A stretch of 64,000 nt of DNA from Bombella intestini (GTDB lineage: Bacteria; Pseudomonadota; Alphaproteobacteria; Acetobacterales; Acetobacteraceae). The position numbers and the translations under genes are program-made. The notes under the pieces are model-generated. The model saw only the letters and a program-made list of their open reading frames with translations, had not been told where the DNA came from and did no database searches. Location of the stretch: NCBI RefSeq assembly GCF_002003665.1, contig NZ_JATM01000004.1, positions 216,456 through 280,455 of the forward strand, read 5' to 3'. This document shows positions 18,325 through 27,761 of the stretch, in pieces. Position 1 is the first letter of the stretch. Every line of letters starts with the position of its first letter.

Positions 18325-18340
18325 TGTTCCATGTGAAACA
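18325..18340. other. parS-like centromere site 3 (intergenic)
   Basis: TGTTCCATGTGAAACA differs from B. subtilis-type parS TGTTCCACGTGAAACA at one position, the same central C-to-T change as in site 1. It lies in the short gap between the wrbA terminator and the mutY stop. Confidence 0.85.
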
Positions 18341-18341
18341 G

Positions 18342-19427
18342 TTAGCCCGCCACGGGTTTATGGTGCTGCCCGACCAGCAGACATTTTTTCATCACGCTAG
18401 AGAGAATGGCTTTTTTAAGTGGACGAAATCGGCCATGTGTCGGGTCAATCGGGTAGTTGCTCTTCTCAGGAAGGGTGCAGCCATAGACACGGATTAACAA
18501 TGTAAAATGGCTGAAGATGTGTTTTACCTCTCCACAATCCTCCCACTGTGCTTGTATGGGCGCGCACTGGGTAAAGGCCGTTTCCGCTAATTGTGCCGGA
18601 GATGGTGTAAAGCGTTCTTCAGACCACGGCGTGCCGGGAAGTTCATCCGTTCCCCCTAGTAATCCCTCCGGCGGACGTGAGCGGAGCAGGACGTTTCCTT
18701 CTGAATTAATGATACGGAAGAGAATGGCGTGCCGTGTAGGGCGAGGCTTTTTCTTCTGTCGTGCGGGCAGGGCTTCAGCCATGTTGCGGGCCTTGGCAAG
18801 GCAGCACTCCCGCCACGGGCAGGTCAGGCAGGAAGGAGACCGGGGAGAGCAGAGGCTCGCTCCGAGATCGAACAGAGCCTGCGCAAAATCAGAGGGGCGG
18901 GCTTGCGCTGCTGGGTCATCATTCAAATGGCTAGCTAGTCGGGCTAGCAGAGGGCGGGATGCAGGCAGAGGGTCTTCCACGGCATTAAGCCGTGCTGTGA
19001 TGCGCTCCACATTACCATCGACCGGGACGGTGGGAATATTAAAGGCAATGGCTGCAATGGCTCGGGAGGTATAGGCCCCGATGCCGGGGAGTTTCTGTAG
19101 GTCCTCAACTGTACGGGGAAAGGCTCCCAACTGATGGACGGCCTGGGCGCAGGCATGGAGGTTCCGTGCGCGGGCATAATAACCTAGGCCGGCCCAAAGC
19201 TGGAGAACCTCATCCAGCGGAGCTTCTGCCAGAGCACCGACCGTTGGAAAGTGGCTTAGAAAACGCTCGTAATAAGGAATGACCGTCTGCACGACAGTCT
19301 GCTGAAGCATGATTTCACTGAGCCATACGTGATACGGGTCAGCCTGTTGGCCGGGTGCTGCACGCCAAGGTAGTGTGCGGCGATGGCGGTCATACCAGTG
19401 GAGAAGAAGGGAAGCATCAGGTGTCAC
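18342..19427 (-). CDS. mutY: A/G-specific adenine glycosylase MutY
   Basis: Removes adenine mispaired with 8-oxoguanine. The 361-residue protein has catalytic Glu38 (SEIMLQQT), the helix-hairpin-helix LPGIGAYTSRAIAAIAF, catalytic Asp137 (VPVDGNVERI) and the iron-sulfur cysteines Cys193/200/203/209 (C-x6-C-x2-C-x5-C). The C-terminal NUDIX-like 8-oxoG recognition domain is present (ILFRIINSEGNVLLRSRPPEGLLGG, FTLLIRVY). It starts with GTG at 19427 and is divergent from dciA. Confidence 0.95.
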   Translation of the reverse strand: MTPDASLLLHWYDRHRRTLPWRAAPGQQADPYHVWLSEIMLQQTVVQTVIPYYERFLSHFPTVGALAEAPLDEVLQLWAGLGYYARARNLHACAQAVHQLGAFPRTVEDLQKLPGIGAYTSRAIAAIAFNIPTVPVDGNVERITARLNAVEDPLPASRPLLARLASHLNDDPAAQARPSDFAQALFDLGASLCSPRSPSCLTCPWRECCLAKARNMAEALPARQKKKPRPTRHAILFRIINSEGNVLLRSRPPEGLLGGTDELPGTPWSEERFTPSPAQLAETAFTQCAPIQAQWEDCGEVKHIFSHFTLLIRVYGCTLPEKSNYPIDPTHGRFRPLKKAILSSVMKKCLLVGQHHKPVAG

Positions 19428-19520
19428 GCCGGTGTCTATGACGAAGAAAAGAGGTCAGGGCAAGGGGAAGGTGTTGAACTGTTTCCGTCCATCCCGGGGA
19501 TGATGGTATGAAGGCTGTAT

Positions 19521-20099
19521 ATGCAGCATGATGGAATGGGACCTATGGCAGACGAGACCAGCAGAAAAAGCCCCGCCCGTTCATCGGCTTCCGGGCAAGG
19601 GTGGAAAACGGACGACAAGGGGTGGACTGAACGACGCCGGGGCACAGCCCGTATGATCGGGGCATTTCTACCCTCGCTGACAAAACCCATTTTTCGGAAA
19701 AAATCGCCGCTTTATGTCCGGTTGCTTATGGAGTGGGATACGCTGGTTGGCCCTACGCTAGCGGAAGTGAGTGAGCCATGCCGCCTAAGGCCGGGTGTAT
19801 TGACCATACGCTGTTGCGGTCCGGCGGCGGTAGAAATGCAATATGCAGCTCCCCGTATTCTGGCCAATATCAATACGGCTTATGGCCTCTATGGGGATGA
19901 AGCCTTGCAATATATAAAGCTGGTGCAGGATCGGCCCGTCCAACGTAAGCCGTCTCGTCCTCCCCAGAAAAAATGGAAGAATGCCCCCCCAATTCCCGTA
20001 AGCGGTATTGAGGATGACGAGCTGAAAGAAACGCTGGAGCGTCTGGGCGGTCATATCCGTGCGAAAAAGCAAGGGACAAAAAAAGCCCGCCACTTTTAA
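19521..20099 (+). CDS. DUF721/DciA-like protein
   Basis: DUF721 proteins include DciA, the ancestral loader of the replicative helicase in bacteria lacking DnaC/DnaI. The 192-residue protein has a basic, disordered N-terminus, then the DUF721 core at about 48-120 (LLMEWDTLVGPTLAEVSEP, RLRPGVLTIRCCGPAAVEMQ, RILANINTAYG) and a basic C-terminal tail. The placement beside mutY is common in alphaproteobacteria. The start at 19521 has GAAGG upstream; the ATG at 19545 is an alternative. The DciA function is inferred from the family. Confidence 0.82.
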   Translation: MQHDGMGPMADETSRKSPARSSASGQGWKTDDKGWTERRRGTARMIGAFLPSLTKPIFRKKSPLYVRLLMEWDTLVGPTLAEVSEPCRLRPGVLTIRCCGPAAVEMQYAAPRILANINTAYGLYGDEALQYIKLVQDRPVQRKPSRPPQKKWKNAPPIPVSGIEDDELKETLERLGGHIRAKKQGTKKARHF

Positions 20100-20112
20100 G
20101 GGTGGCAGGCTT
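20078..20112 (-). terminator. serB terminator (overlaps the dciA 3' end)
   Basis: Stem GCCCGCCAC/GTGGCAGGC (20085-20093 with 20102-20110, one mismatch) with an A-run at 20078-20084 that gives a T-tract on the minus strand, so it fits termination of serB. The dciA stop codon is in the loop. Confidence 0.65.
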
Positions 20113-20165
20113 GGGCCCCGTGCCCTCGGCCTAAGGCGGAAGACACGAGACAATGGGACGGTCTA

Positions 20166-21059
20166 TTAGTCGCTTACGATGTCGGAAGCCTTATAACCTT
20201 GTGCGAAGAGGTGTGTCCGCATCCCGGTAAAGTTGACCTGCTGCTCAATCACCTGCCGCACATTCGGCTTGGCGTGGTAAGCAATACCAAGGCCAGCCGC
20301 CTTGAGCATGGGGATGTCGTTTGCACCATCACCCGTTGTCAGGCTGGCAGAGAGCTTAACGCCTCGCTCGGCACAGATGGTTTCCAGATGTTCTTTCTTG
20401 GCATCCGGGCCGAGAATGTCACCAATCAGCTGACCGGTGATGATGCCATCCTTGATCTCAAGCTGATTGCCGTAGTGCTCATCAAAACCGAGCGTCTTGG
20501 CAGCCCGTTCGGTGAACCAGTCAAACCCACCAGAGATGAGGGCCGTGCGTGCGCCATTAGCCTTCATGGTATGCACCAGTTCCTTGATGCCGTCCGTGAA
20601 GGGAAGGTGCGCCAGAACGTCCTTCAGCAGGGATTCAGGGTGGCCCTTAAGGCCGATGGTGCGCTTGCGGAGGGATTCATCAAATTCCATCTCGCCATTC
20701 ATGGCACGTTTGGTGATTTCGGCTACATAGTCACCCGTGCCCGTTGCCTTGGCCAGATCGTCCAGTGTTTCACCATCAAAGATGGTGCTGTCCATGTCGG
20801 ACACAAGCACGGCTTTGCGGCGGCCACGGGTCTTGGTGAGAATGGCATCGACTTTGTAAGGAGCCAGAGCAGCACGGATTGTTGCAGGCGTGGCATCACC
20901 GGGGCCGGGAGGCGGGCAGAAAATGTCAACGGCTTCACCTTCGGACAGAACGACCGGCGGTTCACCTTTGACAAGAGTGCGGGCAATGTCGATCGCCTCT
21001 TTGGGAAGAGTCCCATGGCGGCGATTGGCAACAAGAGTCAGAACACAGGGAAGGGACAT
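20166..21059 (-). CDS. serB: phosphoserine phosphatase SerB
   Basis: Last step of serine synthesis. HAD-superfamily enzyme of 297 residues with catalytic Asp88 and Asp90 in VSDMDSTIFDGETLDDLA, the serine/threonine motif ALISGGFDWF and the metal-binding GDGANDIPML. The N-terminal 85 residues form the small regulatory-type domain found in many proteobacterial SerB proteins. It is divergent from miaA with a 44-base gap, so the promoters must overlap. Confidence 0.96.
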   Translation of the reverse strand: MSLPCVLTLVANRRHGTLPKEAIDIARTLVKGEPPVVLSEGEAVDIFCPPPGPGDATPATIRAALAPYKVDAILTKTRGRRKAVLVSDMDSTIFDGETLDDLAKATGTGDYVAEITKRAMNGEMEFDESLRKRTIGLKGHPESLLKDVLAHLPFTDGIKELVHTMKANGARTALISGGFDWFTERAAKTLGFDEHYGNQLEIKDGIITGQLIGDILGPDAKKEHLETICAERGVKLSASLTTGDGANDIPMLKAAGLGIAYHAKPNVRQVIEQQVNFTGMRTHLFAQGYKASDIVSD

Positions 21060-21103
21060 GACATCTCTCGCTAAAAGATCAGAAGATATGGCAGAATAAG
21101 TGT

Positions 21104-22087
21104 ATGAACTCTTCTGAAAACGCCCTCATTGTGGCGGGGCCGACCTGTTCGGGCAAGTCGGCTTTGGCCTTTCATTTGGCAGACCTGTATTGTGGTACGG
21201 TCATTAATGCGGATTCCATGCAGGTTTATAGGGAGCTGCGCATCCTCACAGCCCGCCCTAGTGAGGAAGAGGAAGCTGCTATTCCTCATCGTCTGTATGG
21301 CGTTTTACCCGCCGCTACGCCTGGTAGCGTAGCGTGGTGGCGGGAACAGGTTCTGGCAGAAATGGCCGCTTGTCGTGAGGCTGGGCGGTTGCCGATCCTC
21401 TGCGGTGGAACAGGCATGTATCTTCGGGCATTGACAGATGGCCTTGTGGAAGTGCCCGACCCCGGAGAGGAAGCCCGAAAACAGGCCCGCACTTTGCTGG
21501 AAGAGATAGGCCCAGAGGCTCTACACGAAAAGTTGATGCAGGCGGACCCGCAGACAGCCTCTCAGCTTCATAAGCAGGATTCCCAGAGAATAAGCCGTGC
21601 GTGGGAGGTTTTCGTAGGAACAGGCCGGGGGCTAGCCTCGTGGCGGGAAGATAAAACCTTGCCAGCTGCACCGTACCGTTTCATTTCGCTGCAGCTGGAC
21701 CCTCCCCGGGATGAATTGCGGGCTGCCATTGTCCAGCGTTTTGACGCTATGGTGGACGCAGGGGCGTTGGACGAAGTAGCGGCTTTGCGTGAGCAGAACC
21801 TGTCGCCCAGCCTTCCGGCTATGCGGGCTCATGGCGTGCCGGAGTTGGGGCAAGTGCTGGCAGGGCAGAGCAGCATGGAAGAAGCCAGACTGGCCGCAAC
21901 CCGTGCCATTGGCCGTTATACCCGCCGACAAGCGACATGGTTTCGCCACCATAGGTTGAGTCGGGAAGGGGATGGCGAAATAATATTTCAAAGAACTGGC
22001 ATGAAAGAGTTCTTTTCGAGTAAAAAAATGCAGGAAATTGAATATTTCATATCATCCAGAATTGACGGACCCGTTCCAGAGCGATAG
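21104..22087 (+). CDS. miaA: tRNA dimethylallyltransferase MiaA
   Basis: Transfers dimethylallyl to A37 of tRNAs reading UNN codons. The 327-residue protein has the P-loop GPTCSGKSALAFHLA at about 10-24, the INADSMQVYRELRILTARP block, LPILCGGTGMYLRALTDGL, and the tRNA-binding RAIGRYTRRQATWFRHH near 275. The ATG is at 21104. The tail after residue 300 is poorly conserved in the family. The next gene, ilvB, starts 39 bases downstream. Confidence 0.96.
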   Translation: MNSSENALIVAGPTCSGKSALAFHLADLYCGTVINADSMQVYRELRILTARPSEEEEAAIPHRLYGVLPAATPGSVAWWREQVLAEMAACREAGRLPILCGGTGMYLRALTDGLVEVPDPGEEARKQARTLLEEIGPEALHEKLMQADPQTASQLHKQDSQRISRAWEVFVGTGRGLASWREDKTLPAAPYRFISLQLDPPRDELRAAIVQRFDAMVDAGALDEVAALREQNLSPSLPAMRAHGVPELGQVLAGQSSMEEARLAATRAIGRYTRRQATWFRHHRLSREGDGEIIFQRTGMKEFFSSKKMQEIEYFISSRIDGPVPER

Positions 22088-22126
22088 AGCAGAAGCGTTG
22101 CGTTAATCGGCAAAAGGACAGATGCC

Positions 22127-23905
22127 ATGCCTGCCAGCGAGACAGCCCCCATGATGGCAACAGGTGCCGAGGTTATTCTGCGCGTTCTCGAGGAAGAAGG
22201 TGTGGATGTCATTTTTGGCTATCCGGGTGGGGCTGTCATTCCCATCTATGATGAACTCTTCAAACAGAAGAAGATCCGTCATATTCTGGTGCGGCACGAG
22301 CAGGCAGCAACTCATGCAGCTGAGGCCTATGCCCGTTCCACCGGTAAGGTTGGTGTGGTGCTGGTGACCTCTGGCCCGGGCGCAACAAATGCCGTGACAG
22401 GCCTGATGGATGCGAAGATGGATTCCATCCCGCTGGTCTGTCTGGCCGGGCAGGTCCCCGTGTCGGTGATCGGTACGGATGCTTTCCAAGAGGCAGACAT
22501 GGTGAACATCACCAAGCCTGCTACTAAGGCCAGTGTTCAGGTGCGTGAGGCGGCGGCTTTAGCCCCGACCCTGCGGGATGCCTTCGCTCTGGCCCAGTCT
22601 GGTCGTCCCGGTCCGGTTTTTGTGGATCTTCCAAAGAACATTACAGCGTCTAAAGCACCTCTGCCTCCCCGTCCTGCGGCGGTGAAGGAAGAGGCAGCCG
22701 CAGTGACACCAGATGCACAGGCCATCAGCCGTGCTGTTGAGGCCATGAAGAAGGCGCGCAAGCCTCTGCTTTATGTGGGTGGTGGTGTTGTTAACTCAGG
22801 GCTGGAAGCAGCAAAGCTGCTGCGGCAGTTGGCAGAGAAGACGGGTTTTCCCGTGACATCTACCCTGATGGGGCTGGGGGCTTATCCATCTTCCAGCGAT
22901 CATTTTCTGGGTATGCTGGGAATGCACGGTTCTGTGGAAGCCAATATGGCCGCCCATGACTGTGATGTGTTGATCGCTCTGGGTGCTCGGTTTGATGACC
23001 GGGTGACAGGCCGTGTTGATGGCTTCTCGCCTCATTCTTTCAAGATTCAGGCAGATATTGACCCGCGCGAGTTCGGTAAGATCGTGAAGGTTGATGTCAT
23101 GTTGCAGGGCGATCTGAAAGACACGCTGAAAGCCTTGTTGGCAGGCTGGGGCGATGCGGCAGCACCGGACTTGTCCGGCTGGTGGAAGGAAATCGACCAG
23201 TGGCGGGCGGTGAATGGTTTTGGGTTCGAGCAGGATGAGGCCGCTACGGCCAGTATCAAGCCGCAATACGCTATTCATCGCCTGTATGAGAAGGTTAGAG
23301 CTGGGGGGCGGGACTGTTTTGTCTCTACCGAAGTTGGCCAGCATCAAATGTGGGCTGCTCAGCATTTTGGCTTTGATGAACCCAATCACTGGCTGACGTC
23401 AGGCGGGCTGGGAACCATGGGATATGGGTTGCCGGCCGCTGTGGGTGCCCAGATTGCCCATTCTGATGCACTGGTGATTGATATTGCCGGTGAGGCCTCC
23501 ACCCTGATGAATATTCAGGAGCTGGGGACGATTGCCCAGTATCGCCTCCCGGTGAAGATTTTCATCTTGAACAACCAGTATATGGGCATGGTGCGGCAGT
23601 GGCAGGAGCTGGTTTATGAGTCCCGCTACTCCCATTCCTACAGCGCAGCCTTACCGGATTTCGTGAAATTGGCGGAATCGTTCGGTATTCGTGGTCTGCG
23701 GGTCGATGCGAAAGGTGGGCTGGATGAGGCTATCGATACCATGCTGAACCATGATGGGCCGGTCCTGCTGGATGTGCATGTGGAGCAGGAAGAGGGATGC
23801 TTCCCGATGATCCCGTCTGGTTCCTCTCATGACCAGATGCTTCTTGGGCCGGGGCGTGTTTTCGGTGGGGCACGGTTGACAGAAGAAGGTAGACATCTCG
23901 TCTAA
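22127..23905 (+). CDS. ilvB: acetolactate synthase large (catalytic) subunit
   Basis: ThDP-dependent first common step of branched-chain amino acid synthesis. The 592-residue protein has the anabolic AHAS features: GYPGGAVIPIYDELF, the activating glutamate in VRHEQAATHAAEAYARS, a central FAD domain and ILNNQYMGMVRQWQ at the C-terminal ThDP domain. The usual GDG/GDA metal-binding motif reads GEAS (DIAGEASTLMN), an Asp-to-Glu change. The regulatory subunit gene ilvN, normally next, is absent: only 138 bases separate ilvB from ilvC. It is likely co-transcribed with ilvC. Confidence 0.95.
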   Translation: MPASETAPMMATGAEVILRVLEEEGVDVIFGYPGGAVIPIYDELFKQKKIRHILVRHEQAATHAAEAYARSTGKVGVVLVTSGPGATNAVTGLMDAKMDSIPLVCLAGQVPVSVIGTDAFQEADMVNITKPATKASVQVREAAALAPTLRDAFALAQSGRPGPVFVDLPKNITASKAPLPPRPAAVKEEAAAVTPDAQAISRAVEAMKKARKPLLYVGGGVVNSGLEAAKLLRQLAEKTGFPVTSTLMGLGAYPSSSDHFLGMLGMHGSVEANMAAHDCDVLIALGARFDDRVTGRVDGFSPHSFKIQADIDPREFGKIVKVDVMLQGDLKDTLKALLAGWGDAAAPDLSGWWKEIDQWRAVNGFGFEQDEAATASIKPQYAIHRLYEKVRAGGRDCFVSTEVGQHQMWAAQHFGFDEPNHWLTSGGLGTMGYGLPAAVGAQIAHSDALVIDIAGEASTLMNIQELGTIAQYRLPVKIFILNNQYMGMVRQWQELVYESRYSHSYSAALPDFVKLAESFGIRGLRVDAKGGLDEAIDTMLNHDGPVLLDVHVEQEEGCFPMIPSGSSHDQMLLGPGRVFGGARLTEEGRHLV

Positions 23906-24028
23906 ACTTAGAGTTTTTCCGGCTCCTCGGTGCTCTTATGGGTGTGGGGAGTGGGGTTGAGTGTTTTGTGTTGGGGAGTGATCTCCCGTCGGTGCAGGGC
24001 AATTTAAGGGTCTGTGCCTGTTGAGTGA

Positions 24029-25063
<1,035 letters not shown>

Positions 25064-25086
25064 GGTCTTTTTCACAGCCATTTGCG

Positions 25087-25114
25087 AATGGGGAGGATTT
25101 TCCTCCCCATTTTT
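25087..25114 (+). terminator. ilvC terminator
   Basis: Perfect 11-bp stem (25087-25097 with 25101-25111, AATGGGGAGGA/TCCTCCCCATT) with a three-base loop and a T-run, 23 bases after the ilvC stop. Confidence 0.9.
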
Positions 25115-25250
25115 ATTATGGCGACATTTGGGCATTTACTGTCGAAAGGTACAGAATAGAGTTGCGTTAAACGTTATATTCCCTTAGAGGTCACGCTTCC
25201 GCTCCTTCATTGGGAAAGGCTGCGGCAATCTGCTGGTTCAGGAGTACGTT

Positions 25251-25733
25251 ATGGACGCACTTGCTCGACTGGGGATGGAATCGGACCTTCCGAGAGATAT
25301 CCAGAACACTGAGGCAATCGATACGGTCTTTGAGGACTGTAAGGACTTTTTCATTAAGCGTGATGGTATTACCTACGCAGGGAACCATCTTCTCATCGAT
25401 TTCTGGAACGCTAGAAATCTTGATGACCCCGATCAGATCGACGCTACTTTAAGGCGTGCTGCCGAGGCAGCCGGGGCGACCATTCTTCATGGTCATTTCC
25501 ATCATTTCACACCTAATGGCGGTGTGTCTGGTGTGCTGGTGCTGGCCGAGAGCCATATTTCCATCCATACATGGCCTGAACGTCATTTCGCCGCTGTTGA
25601 TATCTTCATGTGCGGTGTGTGCGATCCCAACATGTCCATTCCTGTTATGCAGGAGCTGTTTCAGGCAGGACGTGTGGAGATTGACGCTTTTAGACGTGGG
25701 CGTGTCAGCGAGACACGGCATACAGGGCGGTAA
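25251..25733 (+). CDS. speD: S-adenosylmethionine decarboxylase proenzyme
   Basis: Makes decarboxylated SAM, the aminopropyl donor for spermidine. It is a 160-residue SpeD of the short prokaryotic class. The self-cleavage site is Glu100-Ser101 in LAESHISIHTWPE, Ser101 becoming the pyruvoyl group. His106 and Cys121 (FMCG) match the processing and catalytic residues at the family spacing (+5 and +20). An extra N-terminal stretch of about 35-40 residues precedes the usual start of the fold (near GNHLLIDFW, residue 44). The gene lies 185 bases upstream of speE. Confidence 0.94.
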   Translation: MDALARLGMESDLPRDIQNTEAIDTVFEDCKDFFIKRDGITYAGNHLLIDFWNARNLDDPDQIDATLRRAAEAAGATILHGHFHHFTPNGGVSGVLVLAESHISIHTWPERHFAAVDIFMCGVCDPNMSIPVMQELFQAGRVEIDAFRRGRVSETRHTGR

Positions 25734-25918
25734 GCTGGATTAGGAAAGACCGGGTTTTCTCCCTGTTTTCCCATAGACTATAGTATTGTTCCCGTTCGCT
25801 AGCCGGGTCTTTCGGGCTGGGTGTAAAGAACGGGACCGGGGGCTGCGTGCCTTGCTGCCTGTCTCGTAAGGGGAACAGGTGGTAAGGCGTGGCCCTGTAA
25901 TGAAGAAAGGATGCCGCC

Positions 25919-26794
25919 ATGACATCTGGCACATCTTCTGGAACCTGGTTCAACGAGGCGCTTTATCCCGATTGGGGCCAGCGTTTCAAAGTGGTGAAAG
26001 AGCTGGTTCATAAAAAATCGCCATTTCAGGATATCCGCATTTTCGAAAGCAGTAGCCACGGCCGTGTGCTGGTGCTGGATGGCATCGTGCAGATCACCGA
26101 ACGGGATGAGTTTATCTATCAGGAGATGCTGGCCCATGTGCCGCTCTTTATGCATCCCAACCCCAAGCGTGTTCTTATCATCGGGGCCGGCGATGGCGGT
26201 GTGCTGCGCCGTGTCCTCCAGCATGAAACGGTTGAGAAAGCCGTTATGGTGGAGATTGATGGTGATGTGATCGAACTTTCCAAACAGCATCTGCCGATGT
26301 TTGGGCAGGATGCGTGGAATGACCCACGGGCTGAGGTCATCGTTGGGGATGGTATTGATTACGTCAAGAAAGCTGGTGATGCTTCCTTTGATGTCATCAT
26401 CGTGGATAGTACAGACCCGATCGGTGTAGGTGATGTGCTGTTTACGGATGATTTTTATAAGAACTGCGCTCGCATCCTTTCGGATGAAGGGATCATCGTC
26501 AATCAGTGTGGCGTCCCCTTCCAGCAGGCTGATGAGCTACGGGAGACAACGGCCCGCCGTGCGAAATTCTTCCCCCATGTTACGGCTTATCTGGCGGCTG
26601 TGCCGACCTATGTCGGTGGGTTTATGACGCTGGGTATGGCCAAAAAGGGCACACCGCCCCATAAGCTGGATGTGGCCGAGCTAGCCCGTCGTGCGAAGGG
26701 CATCGAGGCAAGCTGCCAGTACTGGACACCAGATGTGCATGTTGCCTCTTTCAGCCTGCCTCCTTATATCGCCCAGAACCTCCCCCGCCCGTAA
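25919..26794 (+). CDS. speE: polyamine aminopropyltransferase (spermidine synthase)
   Basis: Transfers the aminopropyl group from decarboxylated SAM to putrescine. The 291-residue protein has WFNEALYPDWGQRFKV at the N-terminus, the nucleotide-binding IIGAGDGGVLRRVLQHE, the acidic VEIDGDVIELSKQHLP and the catalytic VDSTDPIGVGDVLF. It follows speD, which supplies its donor. panB starts 24 bases downstream and may be co-transcribed. Confidence 0.96.
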   Translation: MTSGTSSGTWFNEALYPDWGQRFKVVKELVHKKSPFQDIRIFESSSHGRVLVLDGIVQITERDEFIYQEMLAHVPLFMHPNPKRVLIIGAGDGGVLRRVLQHETVEKAVMVEIDGDVIELSKQHLPMFGQDAWNDPRAEVIVGDGIDYVKKAGDASFDVIIVDSTDPIGVGDVLFTDDFYKNCARILSDEGIIVNQCGVPFQQADELRETTARRAKFFPHVTAYLAAVPTYVGGFMTLGMAKKGTPPHKLDVAELARRAKGIEASCQYWTPDVHVASFSLPPYIAQNLPRP

Positions 26795-26818
26795 GGGCCA
26801 TAGAGAAGGAACCCCACC

Positions 26819-27652
26819 ATGCGCCGGACAACAATCGCAGACTTCCAGAAAATGAAGGATGAGGGTCGGCGGATCGCCATGCTCACAGCCTATGATTATG
26901 CCTCGGCCCTTATTGCCGAGCAGGCGGGTGTACCGGTCATTCTGGTGGGGGACTCTCTTGGAATGGTCATGCAGGGGCAGGACACGACCCTGCCTGTGTG
27001 TGTGGATGATATGATCTACCACGCCCGCATGGTTATGCGGGGTAGCCATAAAGCTCTTGTCGTGGTGGACCTACCCTTCTTGTCTTACGCAACGGAACAG
27101 GATGCGGTGGATGCCGCCCGGCGTGTAATGCAGGAAGGTGGCGGGCAGGCCCTGAAGCTGGAAGGCGGGCGGGAAATTGCCCCGATTGTTCGCCGGCTGA
27201 CGGAAATGGGGGTGCCTGTTATGGGGCATCTGGGGCTGACACCACAGGCCCAGCATCAGATCGGCTTGCGGGCGCAGGCCAAACAGGTAGAGGCAGCTCG
27301 CAAGCTGCTGGATGATGCCCGTGCTTTGGAAGAAGCGGGAGCCTTTGGCATTGTGTTGGAAGTTATTCCGGCTGAATTGGGCGAGCTGGTGTCTCGGTCA
27401 TTGACCATTCCAACCATTGGGATCGGGGCCGGAGCAGGCTGTGACGGACAGGTTCAGGTCTGGCATGATGTACTAGGTCTTTTTGAGGGGAAATCACCCC
27501 GTCATGCTCATCGTTTTGCCGAAGTCGGTGAGCAGATGGTGGGGGCGCTTTCCCATTATGTCCGACAGGTGGAGGAAGGGTCCTTCCCGACACAGGCACA
27601 GAGCATCAGCATGAAGCCAGATGTTCTGGAAGCTTTGAAGATGAAGGGTTGA
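26819..27652 (+). CDS. panB: 3-methyl-2-oxobutanoate hydroxymethyltransferase
   Basis: First committed step of pantothenate synthesis; it uses 2-oxoisovalerate, the valine precursor made downstream of IlvB/IlvC. The 277-residue protein has the family blocks MLTAYDYASALIAEQAGV, VGDSLGMVMQGQDTTLPV (metal-binding Asp), ALKLEGG, GHLGLTPQ and IGIGAGAGCDGQVQVWHD. AGAAGGA precedes the ATG. panC is not beside it. Confidence 0.97.
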   Translation: MRRTTIADFQKMKDEGRRIAMLTAYDYASALIAEQAGVPVILVGDSLGMVMQGQDTTLPVCVDDMIYHARMVMRGSHKALVVVDLPFLSYATEQDAVDAARRVMQEGGGQALKLEGGREIAPIVRRLTEMGVPVMGHLGLTPQAQHQIGLRAQAKQVEAARKLLDDARALEEAGAFGIVLEVIPAELGELVSRSLTIPTIGIGAGAGCDGQVQVWHDVLGLFEGKSPRHAHRFAEVGEQMVGALSHYVRQVEEGSFPTQAQSISMKPDVLEALKMKG

Positions 27653-27761
27653 TTTCTTCGCTCATGCAGTATGGCGGAGGGTGCGCTCACCCGGATTGTC
27701 AGACGGGGATGAAGCTGGCAGAGTGGTTCACTTCCCCCTGTATTTACAGGACGAAAACAGA

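Noticed and set aside
27653..27761. Glycine riboswitch upstream of gcvT
   Set aside because: The gap is only 109 bases and none of the conserved glycine aptamer segments could be found.
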